64,000 nt of DNA from Nocardia amikacinitolerans NBRC 108937 (GTDB taxonomy: Bacteria; Actinomycetota; Actinomycetes; Mycobacteriales; Mycobacteriaceae): NCBI RefSeq assembly GCF_001612615.1, contig NZ_BDAU01000014.1, positions 146,436 to 210,435 on the forward strand, written 5' to 3'. Below the pieces are notes generated by a model, which worked only from the letters and a program-made list of their open reading frames with translations, was not told the origin of the DNA and did not search any database. Within the stretch, counting starts at the first letter, position 1. Every line of letters begins with the position of its first letter. The position numbers and the translations under genes are program-made. This document shows, piece after piece, positions 38,801 through 50,800 of the stretch.

Positions 38801-41800
38801 TCAGCTCGACCTCGGCGAAGCCCTCCGGGATCGCCTCACCCGGGTTGAACGCACCGTCGTCGTGGAAGCTGTAGCCGCTGAGCTGGCGAATCCAGGTGTG
38901 GTAGCCCTCGCCACCCGCGGCGAGGTGCGCGGCCGCGAACTCCTCTTCGTAGCGGCGACGCAGCACATCTTCGATCGTCGCGCGGGTTTGTTCGGACGAC
39001 AGATAGTCGAGCACGTGGCCGATCTCGTGGACGACCGCGCTGTACGCGGGCCGGCGTTCCATGCTCGGGTGCTTGAACCCGGCGGCGACATCCATGCTCA
39101 TCGCAGCCCAGAACAGCTGGGAACTGGTGGCGAGTTGATAGTCGAGAACGACTCGGGCGCCGCCGTTCTCGTGCTCCCACTGCGTCGCCGCGAAAGCGCT
39201 GCGGTGATTTTGCACCGTGAGGATGTCGAGGATCGCCACCGGCGTCCCCGGGTACTTCGTGAGCAGGTCGTCGATCGCCCTGGCGTACTCCCGGAGCACC
39301 TCGGGATCGAGGTGGGGCAGATCGAACCGGAGCACCTGCATGGCACGTCGCTCGCCGAACAGATCGACGCCGTGCCGTTCGCTCAGTACCCGGACGATCT
39401 CAGCGACATCGCGCCGCGACCACTCGTCCCGTGGCGGCTGGTCCGGCGGCTGGATCGCGCGAGGCGCAGGCTCGGAGTAGGGGTCGGGGTCCTGATCAGG
39501 GGGTGTCAGCCGCAGTGGAGGTACGCCAGGGTCCTCGCCCACCGGCTCCGGCGGGCTCAATCGCAGCGGCTGGGACTCCGAATCATCCGCGGGATCATTC
39601 GGCTCGGGCGCCGTCAGCGGCGGCACCTGTGGCGGCTTCTTCCCGCCACCACCCGCATCGGGCTCGGGCGGCGAGACGGCCGCGACCTCGTCGGTGGTCC
39701 GGGAATCAGGTTGGTGTACAGCGGATTCGGGTGCGCTGCTGGACACCGGTGCGTTGCCCGGAGAGCGATCACCGGCGGCCTCGGCCGGTGCGTCCGCTTC
39801 GGGGACGACGGTGGCGCGGATCAACCAGTGGCCGTCGTTGCCGAGGCTGCGGACGGTGTCGACGCGCATGTGCAGGCCGCGGCCGAGCATCATGACCGGG
39901 ACCGGCATGCCCGACGGCAGGAAGCGGTTCATGAACAGGGCGGGTGTGCCCGCGGGGACGGTCAGTTCGAGGTGGAAGCGGCCGCCGTAGATCGGGGGTG
40001 TCTCGCCGAGCGCCAGCTGCGGGAATTCCGTGAGCTGGTGCAGGGAGCCGATCACGTCGCCGGACATGTCCAGCGAGTTCTCGGGACGGACGTAGGTCAT
40101 CACCGCGGTGTCAGGTAGGCGGAAGCGGGCGAGGACGTCATCGAGAATGTCCACGGCCGCGGCCAATTCGGGCGTGAGCTCCGCGTCGCCGCGCAGCGCG
40201 GCCTCGATCGCGGCGCGGAACCCGCTGCCCTCGACGTTCAGCGACGCGATGCGCTCCAGCACGGCGCGCTCGTGCGGGGCGAGCGCGTCGACCACCGCGT
40301 CCCAGTTCTCGAACCCGTACCGCAGGCGCGCGCCGAACTGCGGGTTGTCGATCTCGTAGCGGTCCCCCGCGGTTTCGGGCCGACCGTCCTGCTCGGAGCC
40401 CTCGGCGCCACGCCGCAGATCGATAGTCGGGTCGTCGCCGATGGAGGTGGTCGGATCCTGGTTCGTGCCGCGCTCTTCGGCACTTTCCGGGTTCGGTAGC
40501 GGGACCGTCGGATCGTCGGGGCCGATCACACCCGACAACGGCACCGTCGGATCATCCGCACCGTCCGGACCAACCAACGGAACCGTCGGATCATCGGCAC
40601 CAATCGCACCCGACAACGGCACCGTCGGATCGTCGACATCATCCGGACCCGGCAACGGAATCGTGGGATCGTCCGCACCGATCGGACTGCCGAGCGGCAC
40701 CGTCGCCACATCGTCCGGTGACGGTGCCTGCGGTAGCTGTCCGGGCGACTGGCCCGGTGGCAGCGAGGGCGGGCTGCTCGGACCGGGGCCCGGCTGCAGC
40801 GGGTCGGGGCCGTCGTCGTCGGTGTCCGGGCGTGGCGGCAGCGGCGCGTCGGTGGGCAACGGGGCGGGCGCGTACCTGATGCCCTTGCGCCAGCCGGTCA
40901 GCGGCGGACGCACCGAATCCCAGTCGAAGCCGATGCGGATGGCGTACTGGTTGGCGTCGCGCCAGGACGCATAGTCGTTGGCGCGCAAGAAGTTCGACTC
41001 GGCCAAGGCGTCCTGCAACATCAGCACGTCTTCCGGCCGTGCCTCGTCGCCGATCAACCGCAGCCAGGCCTCGGCGACATCCGCGACCTCGTCGAGCCGC
41101 ACGTGCGCTGGCGACCCGTCGACGGGCAGCGCCCGCCGATACACGGCCTCCATGTAGTGATGCTTGATCTGCGCGATCTGCTCGCGACTGAACGCCTTGA
41201 CGGAGTTGTCCAGCCGCACCGCGACCTCGGCCGAGATCGCGGCCCGGTCCGGCTTCAGGCCGAGCAGCGCCTCGCGGATGTCGTCGACCAATCGGGCCGC
41301 GTCGCCGGGCTGTTCGCTGCGCAGGGTGCCGGTCAGGTCCGCGACGACGGCGCTGAGATCCGGGCCGGGATCGTCGGAGGTGCGCGTCGTCACCTCGATG
41401 CGCGCCGACATGTAGTCCTCGACGACACTCGCGATCCGATCCACGATCTCCGCCGCGCGCACCTCGCGCGCGGCGCCCTCGAACTCGGGCCGGGCGGCGA
41501 GATTGGCGGTGATGCGGTCGATATCACCATCGGACTTACGGAACAGCCGGTACTGCTCGCTGGCCCAGTCCTGCACCCGCTGCCACGCGCGCTGCTCGTC
41601 CGCCTGCTTCCGCTCGTACCCCACCAGCTCACCGGGGGCGTGCTCCCGCTCGGCGCGCTCGGGTTCGCGCGCCATCGGCTGGACGTCGGCGCCCTTCTTC
41701 CGGAACCAAGGGTGCCCCTTGAATCCGGGCGAGATCCGGCCGGGATGCGCGGAGTCGTTGTACCAGGTGAAACCGAACAACTTCGCCGGCTCCAAGGTCA

Positions 41801-44800
41801 ACCGCATGAAGTGGTAGAAGACGTCCGCGAAGGGCAGCTCGTAGGTCGGGCCGGGGTAGGTCGGTGCTCCGCCGGGGATGGCGGGCAGCAGGCCCTTGTT
41901 GATGCCGGAGCCGTTGTCCACGAACGGATCCACCACCGCCGCCTGGAACGGATTCGTCGCCCAGCCGCTCACGCCCTCGGGCAGATCGCGCTCCTTGAAC
42001 TCCTTCGGCGTCGTCGGACCCTTGCGGTTCGTCGTCCATTCCGGCCGCTCCGGGTTCACCTCGTGCCACGTCGACGAATCGCGCTCACCGGACTGCCAGC
42101 GCACCCGGCGCAGGACCGGGGCGTCGTCGGGGCCGAGTGTCATGTATTCGCGCGAGGGCGAACGCAGTCGCCTGGTGGTCACCGGCTGATCGAGTTCGGC
42201 GACGAGTTCGCGGTACTCGATCGTCGTCTCCCGCGCCAGCATCGCCCGCGCCACCCGCGAATCGCGCTGGATGGCGTCGAGCAGCGCCGCATCGTGATCG
42301 GCCCGTGGCGCGTCGAGCGTTCCGCGCGGCGCGATCACGATGATCCGCTGCGGGTCGCCGTCGACGAAGCCGACCCGCTCGGTGACCTGGCGCGCGCCCT
42401 CGGCGGCGAGGAAATCCCGTCCGGCACCGGCCAATTCGGCGATTCTGCCCTGGATGCGGGCGATGCGGTGGTCCGCCTCGTTCACGCGCGTCGCGGCTTC
42501 GCGCAGCAGATCGAGATTGCGGACGCGCTCGGCCAGCTGGTCTGCCCGGACCGTCCGGCCCGCCACTTCCTCCAGCGCGCTGTCCAGTGCGGCGGCGTCC
42601 GGGCCGAGATCGGATTCGTTCACCCGCAGGCGCGCGGCGATATCGGCGCGCATCTGCCGCCACGGCTTGGACTCGAGCACCTCGCGGGCGCGTTCCCCGG
42701 CCAGGCGGTCGACTTCGGCGCGCACCTGCCGCGACAGCGGTTGCGGCTCCCCGATGCCGACCCGGCCGAGCGCGGCGATCCGGCGATCCACTTCCGCGAG
42801 CGCCGCCTGTACCCGGTTGTACCGCAACGCGGCATCGTGCAGCTTGAAGATCTGCTCGCGGCGACGCGCGATTTCGCCGGGGTCGAGTTCCTCGCGGGCC
42901 ACATACCCGGCCTCGTCGCCGGTGCCCGCGATGTTCCTTGTCCCGGCGACGCTCGCTTCCAGATGTTCCAGGGTGCGAGCCAGATTGGACTGGTTCAGCG
43001 CCTGCGCGGCATCACCGAACGGCAGCGGAAGATCGCTGAAACGCGAATACCTGTCGTCGCGCTTGGCACGCCAGAATTCGCGTTCCCTTGCCAGCACGGC
43101 GCGTTCGCGCATCAGCTGCCGGTACACGCCCTCCGGTGTGTTCGCCAGCTCGAGCTCGGCGATCTCCGCGTCGAGCTCCGCCACCACCGAATCCGCGTCA
43201 TCGAACTGTCGCGCCGCCCGCGCGAGAGCATCGACGGTCGACGCGTCCGCGGGGTCGAGGGCCTCCGCGCGCATCCGCCGAATGTCGTCCCACTCCGCCC
43301 GCCGAGCCACGGCCTCGGCCCGCTCCGCCCGCAGCCGATCCAGAGCCTCCCGCGCCTCCGCAGGCATCGGATCCGTCTCGGGCACGGCAGGCAACTGCCC
43401 ACCGATCCGCTCGGGCTGCACACCCGACTCGTCCGCAGGCACGCCGCGATGCTTCGGCTGGTGGGCGTCGGGTTCGGTAGCGGACTCGTCCGCTGGACGG
43501 CCGCGGTGCTTCGGCTCGTAGGTTTCCGCTTGGTGCTGTGCTTCGTCGGCTGGGCGACCCCGGTGCTTCGGCCGGTAGGGCTCGGGCTGCGACCCAGCGC
43601 CGTCGGAACCGCCGGAGGGGTCGTTGCCCAAACCACCCGAGGGGTCGTGACCCGGCTCCCCACCGCCAGGCCACACCCTGGTCCGCGGATCCTCGCGCTG
43701 TCCGAGATCGACCGTCGGATCATCGCTTCCGGCAACAGGATCAGACGACGCCTCCGGCTGCGCACCACCCGGCCACACCGTGGTCCGCGGGTCCTCCCGA
43801 CCGAGATCGACTGTCGGATCATCGCTTCCGGCGACAGGATCAGACGACGCCTCCGGCTGCGCACCGCCGGGCCACACCGTGGTCCGCGGGTCGCCCTGCG
43901 GAGTGTGGCCGATCTGGCGGTGGGCGTCGCGGAGGGCGCGCTGGTAGCGCTCCTCGGCGCGTTGGCGGGGCGACTGGCGTTCGCCGGCGTCGCGCGGTTC
44001 CGGGGCAGGCGGGCGGTCGGGGGTGAAGTCGGTCCGCCGGTGGGTGATTCGGCCGTCGTCGAGGACGACGATCTCGATGTGGGTGACCACCACTCCCGGC
44101 CGCGCGAGCAGCGGACGCAGCAGCGGACGCTCGGTCTCGAGCTGGGCGCGCACGTCCCCGGGCGAATGCCAGCCAACCACGACGATGCGCGGCGGCTCAC
44201 CGGCCACGACACCGACCGTGTCATCGATGCGTCCAGCACCCTCCTCGGCCAGCGCTTCGCGCTGCATGGCGCGGGCCAGCGCCTCGTCGAGGACCGCGAC
44301 CTCGGACTCGGCGGCGAGGTAGCGCAGCGCGGCTTCGCGCAGCTCCGCGATGCGCGCGGCCTGCTCGGGATGCGCCCTCGTCAACCGGTCGACGGTGTTC
44401 GCGACCTGCTCCGGGGCCGGACCCAGCTGGTCCAGCGTGACCGGCAGGCCTACCATCGCCGCGTTCCTTGCGGCGTCCGCAGCAGCCAATTCCCGCACGG
44501 CAGCGGCATTCTCGGCCGCGAGCCGCTGGGTCACGCGACGGGCGATCTCGACATCGGGCCTGCGCCCCGGTTCCTCGGGATCGGGCGTCGGCGGCGCGAG
44601 CGGCCCCCGCGGTGGTTTCCGGCCGCCACCGTCGGCGGCGGGTTCCGGCCGGGTTGGCGCGCTCGAGCCCTCGCCCTGGTTCGCGACCGCACCGTGCGCG
44701 GCGAGCGGCAGCGCGGGCGGTTCGGTGGGACGGGTCGCGGCCAGCGCCGCGTCCACCCGCGCCAGCTCGGCGGCGGCGGCCTGCTGCCTGCGCGCGGCCG

Positions 44801-47800
44801 CGGCCAGATCGTCGAGCGCGGCGGCGCGCTCCTGCGGTTCCGCGGTGCGGTAGTGAGCCGTGGCCGCCTCGACTTCGGCACGCGCCGTGTCGAGCTGAGC
44901 GCCCGCGGCGCCGCGCTCGCCGAGCAGCCGCGCGATCTCCAGCGGCCGACGCGCCTGCCGATCCAGTTCCGCCGCCCGATCGTTGAGCGCGGCAAGCATG
45001 TCGAGATCGGCGGCCCGCCCGTGCACCTCGGCGCGCAGTTCGGCCTGCACCTTCGCCAGTTGCCGCGGGGTGAGCCGTTCCTTCTGGTCGATCTTGCCGT
45101 CGCGATAGATCTCGTAGACCTTCTCGAAACGCTTGGCCTTGGCCGCCTTTTCGGCATCGGTATCGGTCGGCTGAATCGGTTCGGGCAGATCGACGCCGAC
45201 GGTCCTGGTGAAGTCCGGGTTCGGCGTCGGCCGAGGATCGGGCGCGGAGTTGTTCGCGCCGAGCATGCCGAATCCGTCGAGCACCCGTGCGCTGCGCAGC
45301 GCCTCGGCCAGCGATTCGAGATCGCCGATCATGTCCAGCAGATGCGCGACGGCCTTGGGGTGCACCGGGAATTCGACATCGGCCAGGCGGGGGTCCACCG
45401 CGTCCGCGCCGCGCGACACCGGGTCGAACGGGTCGAGCCGATTGATGGTGCGGTAGTACTCGGCGAGGGCATCGATCAGGTTCTCGCGCTCCGCGGGCCT
45501 GCGGGCGAGCTTGGCGATCGCCTTGTTCAGCCGCTTCGGATCGGTGCCGGTGCGGTCTGGGCGGTACTTCTTCTCGTCGTTGTTGTAATTGCGCGGGAAG
45601 AGGTCCCTCGGGAAACGGCCGCGCCGCCTGCCGATCCCGAGCCGATCGGCGAGCCGATCCCGCGCGGCGTCGACCACATCGGCATCGATGCCGCGCATGA
45701 GCGCCGCGTACTCGATGAGGTCCTCGACGGCCTGATGCCCACGGGCCGAGCCGATCTTGTCCAACACGAAGGCCTTGGCAAGCCGCTCCGGTGTCAACTC
45801 ACCGGGCTCGAGCTTCAGCCGATCGGCCAGCTGCGCGCGAGCGTCGCCGATGGTGTGGAAGTCATCGATATCCCATGCGGTGCGGCCGTAGTCGATGAGC
45901 GCTTCGATCTGGCTGGCCCTGATCTTGTTCTCCGCGCGGATCTGTTCCATCCGATCGGACAGGCGCCGCGGGTCGTCGAGATCGGACTCGGGCACACCGA
46001 GCCGGTGCGCGAGTTCCTTGCGCGCGGCCTCGATCTCGTTGCGGGACAACCTCTCCAGATCAGGTTTCGGCCGCGGGCTCTCGCTCTCGGTCGTCGGCGC
46101 GATCTCGACGACCGGGCGCCACTGTCCGTCCTCGTCGAGCAGGAAGGTCATGTCGAGTCTGCGACCGTCCACCAGCTCGTCGACGTGCCGCACCCGCATG
46201 GGCTCGCTGTCGCTGACCAGAATGGTGCCGTCGGTGGCGATCTCGGCCACCCGGAACACCACGTCGACCTGGCCGTCGTTGACGACCTCGGCGATATTCG
46301 GATGTGCGCGCAGCGCCGAGGCGAGCACATGGGCGTGGTCGAGGTGACCGTCGACCACCATCAGCCGCAGCGGCCCGCCGTCGATGCCGGGCAGCAGCCC
46401 GAGGCCGTCGGCATCCGGAATCAGGAAACCGCCGTCGGAGACGATCGAGGAGCGCAGCGCCAGATCGGTCACGAGTCTGGTGAGTTCGTCGGCGTTACCG
46501 TCGACGCGCACGAATTCGTTTGCCAATTCCGCGAATCGGGCGATGTCGGCGGTGCGCGCGTGCACATTGGCGAGCGCGTCGGCGAGCGCGCCGCGCGGAT
46601 GCGAGTCGAGATAGTGCAGGTCGACCTGCAGGAGCTGGGCCCAGACGGCGCGCTCGTCCTTGATCTGATCGCGGCGCAGCGCGTTGACGAAGTAGCCCGG
46701 TTTGCCCTGGTCGATGCCTGGCTGATCGGTGTAGCTGAGATCGCCCCAGTCGCGACCGGGCTCACCACCGTTGTTGACCCCCTGCCAGTCCAGCATCGTG
46801 GTCGGTCGGTCGTCGGCGTGCACGATCTCGCGCAGGAACCGCGTCATCGGGTCGTTGTCGAAGAAGCTGACTTCCTGGCTGAACGGGATGTGCCGGTTCT
46901 CCGCGTCGTAGCGCACGGCGGACTCGGCCAGCCCGGCGAGCGCACCGATCCGCCTGGCCTGCTGATACTGCAGGACCCGCACAGCTTGCAGCGCGGCCTC
47001 GCCGTCCAGGCCGGGACCGAGGCGAAGGCCCATGGCGCGGGCTGCGGCGACGAGGCGGTCCGCCAGTTCGCGACGCTGATCGACGGCCCCGGCCAGCTCG
47101 TTCAGCAGGTCGGCGAAGGCGCCGGTGGCCTCGGCCCCCGCGGTGGGAAGCTGCGGCTCGGGCTGGGGAAGTTCGTTGCGAACCTCCTGGGACTCGGGCG
47201 GATTCGCCTGCTGCGCCGCGTCGTCGCGGCGACGCATCTCATCGATGTCGACGCCGTGTTCCTTGCGCACCGCCTCGGGACTGGCATCGTCGACCCAGGG
47301 CCGGTATTCGGTGCCGTCCATATTGCGGATCGGCTGGAATTCGGCGGCGCGGTCGGGAACGCGGCTGGTCAGACGGTTGAGGATCGGGACGTACTCGCGC
47401 GCCTTCCACATCGTCACGCCCTCTTTGAGGATGCGCGCCGGGTTGAACTTGATCTGGAGGACCTCGCCCTGCGGACTGTCCTTGGTGAGCGGCAGGCCCG
47501 CCGAGTATCCGAGCACCGACTGACCGGCGCCGTCCACACTGGAGCCGGAGGGATACTTCGGGTTGTAGCCCTGAAAGCCCTTGCGGTAGACGGTGTTCGC
47601 GAGGAACTTCGACTTGGGCTTGTCGATGGAGCCGGGCGGCTTCTGCGCCGCGTGCGGAGCCTCGACCTCCTTCGGGTTCGTCGCCTGCGGCGCGGTCTCC
47701 GATTCCTGCGCTGGCGAATTCTCCTGGCGCAGCACTGGATTCCAGGCGCCCGCGCCATCGGCGGTCAGGTCGAGGCGGAAGGTCAGTCCCTCGAATTCGA

Positions 47801-50800
47801 ACAGATGCTCGCGCCGGGCCGCCGGACGTCGCTCGCCCTCGTTCGGCTCATCCGGCGACGGCGCTGGAACGGGCGGCTTGTTCGGCGGCTTCCCCTGTCC
47901 GCCAGCGGCATTCGGTTCCATCGGGAACTCGGGCGCCTCGAATCCCGCGGGTCCACGGCGGTCGGGCCTGCCGTCGGGTCCGAGCTCGATGTCGTCGGCC
48001 TCGGTACCGTCCCGCTCGGCCCGATTCAGTGCCGATTCGACTCCGGCGCTCGCCTTGCGACCGAACGGCAGCCAGCGCTTCACGCGGCCGAACATGCCCT
48101 TGGGCGGCGAAGTCTCGCCGGGAGCGATCGGATTCGGATCCGCGCCCGACTGGGCATCGGCATCCGCCCGGGCGATCCGGTTCGAGTCGGTATCCGGCTG
48201 AGTATCGGCGATGGACTGCGCGGCCGGGCTCGGATCCGCATCCGGCTGGGTATCGGCGGGACGCGCGATCGGACCCGAAACCCCATCCGCCTCGGCATCG
48301 GCCAGCTGCGCGATCGGACCCGAAACCCCATCCGCCTCGGCATCGGCCGGCTGCGCGATCGGACCCGAAACCCCATCCGGCTCGGCATCGGTGGGACGCG
48401 CGATCGAACTCGAAACCCCATCCGGCTGGGCATCGGCGACGGACTGCGCGCCCGGACTCGGATCCGCATCCGGCTGGGTATCGGCGGGACGCGCAACCGG
48501 ACCCGAAACCCCATCCGCCTCGGCATCGGCCGGCTGCACAACCGGACCCGAAACCCCATCCGGCTCGGCATCGGTGGGACGCGCGATCGAACTCGAAACC
48601 GAATTCGGCTGGGCGTCGGCCGCGGTGTCGGACCTGAAAACCGGCGATCCCCAATGGAGTCTGCCTCGTTCGCTGCGATCGGCCGAGCGCGCGATGTCGA
48701 AGGTGACCTCGGCGTGCTCGGCGCCCACCTTGTCGACGTATTTGCGGACGGCGGCGAGCCCGGCTTCCTCGGCGACCCGCGCGGGCGGGCGGGCCTCGGG
48801 ATCGCGTGACCGCCTGCGCTCGGCTTTGCGATACGCCTTGTCGTAGGCGTCGGTGTAGGCGGTTTCGGCTGCGCCACGCGGGATGAATCGGCCTTCGGCC
48901 CGCAGCGCGGGGAACCGCCGGATCTCGTCGGCGAGAGTGCGGCTGAGCCGGTCCCGCGCCTCCGGGCTTTCCGGATCGGCCGGAGCCACACCGTCTTCGG
49001 CGGAGGTGAGGTCGGCGTCCAGACCGTGGGCACGATCCCACTCCGCACCGGCGTACTGGCTCGGCGACAGACCGTCGATGCGGCCGCCCAGCGCATCGAG
49101 ATTCGCACGGACCGCGCGCAACCCGGCACGATACGAGGCCGCCCACAGCATGTCGTAGGTGATCGCGTCGTCCTTGTAGAGGATCGGCGCGACGATCTTC
49201 GCCGCGGCCGAGTACGCCTCCTCGAACGCCCATTCCAGATCGTCGACCAATCGCCCGCCCTCGCGCGATTGCTTCGTACCCGGACGGATAGGCCGTGTGT
49301 CATCGTCGAGATCCTTGAAGCCGCGATAGTTGTATTCCACCGCGTACGCTTCGGCCAGCCGGTCCAGGGTCGCGGCGATGTACTCGTCGCGATTCATCGT
49401 CAGCAGTTCCTGTCGCACGTCAACACCGAGCGCGCGCTGTTCGGCCGCGACCGCCGCGCGGATCAGCGCACCGATCTGCGTGGGCTGCGAATCGCCGACC
49501 TGGATCACCGCGGTGTTGGTGAGCGGCTCGTAACCGAGCGACAACGGTGCGTCGTCGTTGTTCGGGCGACGAACCGAAAGCGCCGGATCGTCGGTGAATC
49601 GAATGCCCACACCGTGGCGCACCAGCGTCCGATGGACCCAAGGCCCGATTCGATTCCTATGGCCGACAAGCTTTTCGATGAGCGAATCGAGGCGGCTGCG
49701 CGTCAACTGATCGAGACTGGATCCGTCGGAGTCGGCCGGATCCGATGACGTGGCGGGTCGATGTGCGTCGACCTCCGACTCGGGAGTATCCGCGCGCTCG
49801 GGCAGCACGAACACCGAACCCGAGTCGGAGACCTGAATGCTCGGCGTCGTCGTGCTGTCGACGGTCTCCGGCCGCGAGAGATCGCGGCCGACCACCTCGG
49901 CGATCTCACCCTCGAGCCGTGCCAGGTCCTCGTCCAACCGCGCGTGCCACCGCGACAGGTCGATGAGCACGGCTTCGGCGAGTTCTCGGTCGCCGAGGCC
50001 GAGTCGTCGGCTCCCGACGCGGCGCAATTCGGCGACGATCGCTTCCAGATCGGACCCGAGATCGACGGTGTCGGGAATCCGCAACCTCTGCCGAAGCCGC
50101 CCGGCGGCGCGATCGAAATCGAACCGAATCCGTGCCTGTTCCCGCCGGATGTCCGCGTGCTCGCGGAGCAGGCCCTCGACCCGACGCGCCGCGTCCGGAG
50201 TGGACGGCACATACTCGTCCATACCGTCTGGAATGACGTTGCGCTGCAAATCATCCCATTCCAGACCGGCGCTGTCCCGGATACTCCTGCCGCCGGGCGC
50301 GAAGTCCGGCGAGTCGAACAGATCGGTCGCCAGCAATCTCGCGATGCCCGCCTCGCGGCCGATCTCACGCAGCCGATCCTCGCTCAGGCCGCCGTCACCG
50401 CGCCGGGCCGCGTCGATGGCGGCGTCGTGCGCGGAAAGATACTGCTGCTCCAGCGCCATCCGATAGTCGCGGGCGGGCAACGACTCGGACGGATCCGCTT
50501 CCGGGGTACCGAAATCCTGGTGGAAGAGGGCCTGCCTGCCGAGCGCGTCCGCCTCGGCGCGCAGCCGAGCCTCGACATAGGCCTCGCGGTCCATTCCCCG
50601 GATACGCGACGGCAGTACCTCGAGCCGACCCGCACGCACCGCATCCGCCAACGCCGCCGCCCGCACCACCGCGGCCGCCTGCGCCTGCAGACCACGATCG
50701 CGCGCGCCGACGACGACATCCATCGTCAGTCCGTCGAAGGCATCGATACCGCCCGACTCACTACTGTCGAAACGCACGCCCGCACGCATGTCCGCCAGCA

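Noticed and set aside
48130..48620. CRISPR array
   Set aside because: The 45-bp units are contiguous, in frame and have no unique spacers; it is a coding minisatellite.
41103..48809. A 2,568-codon plus-strand open frame opposite giant B, and similar ones at 306-2717, 3306-5387, 6381-9458, 19983-26240, 35637-40118 and 55845-59444
   Set aside because: All lie wholly inside the giants on the other strand, are Arg/Gly/Val-rich, have no plausible ribosome sites or family motifs, and share no conservation between the repeated blocks other than that imposed by the real frame.
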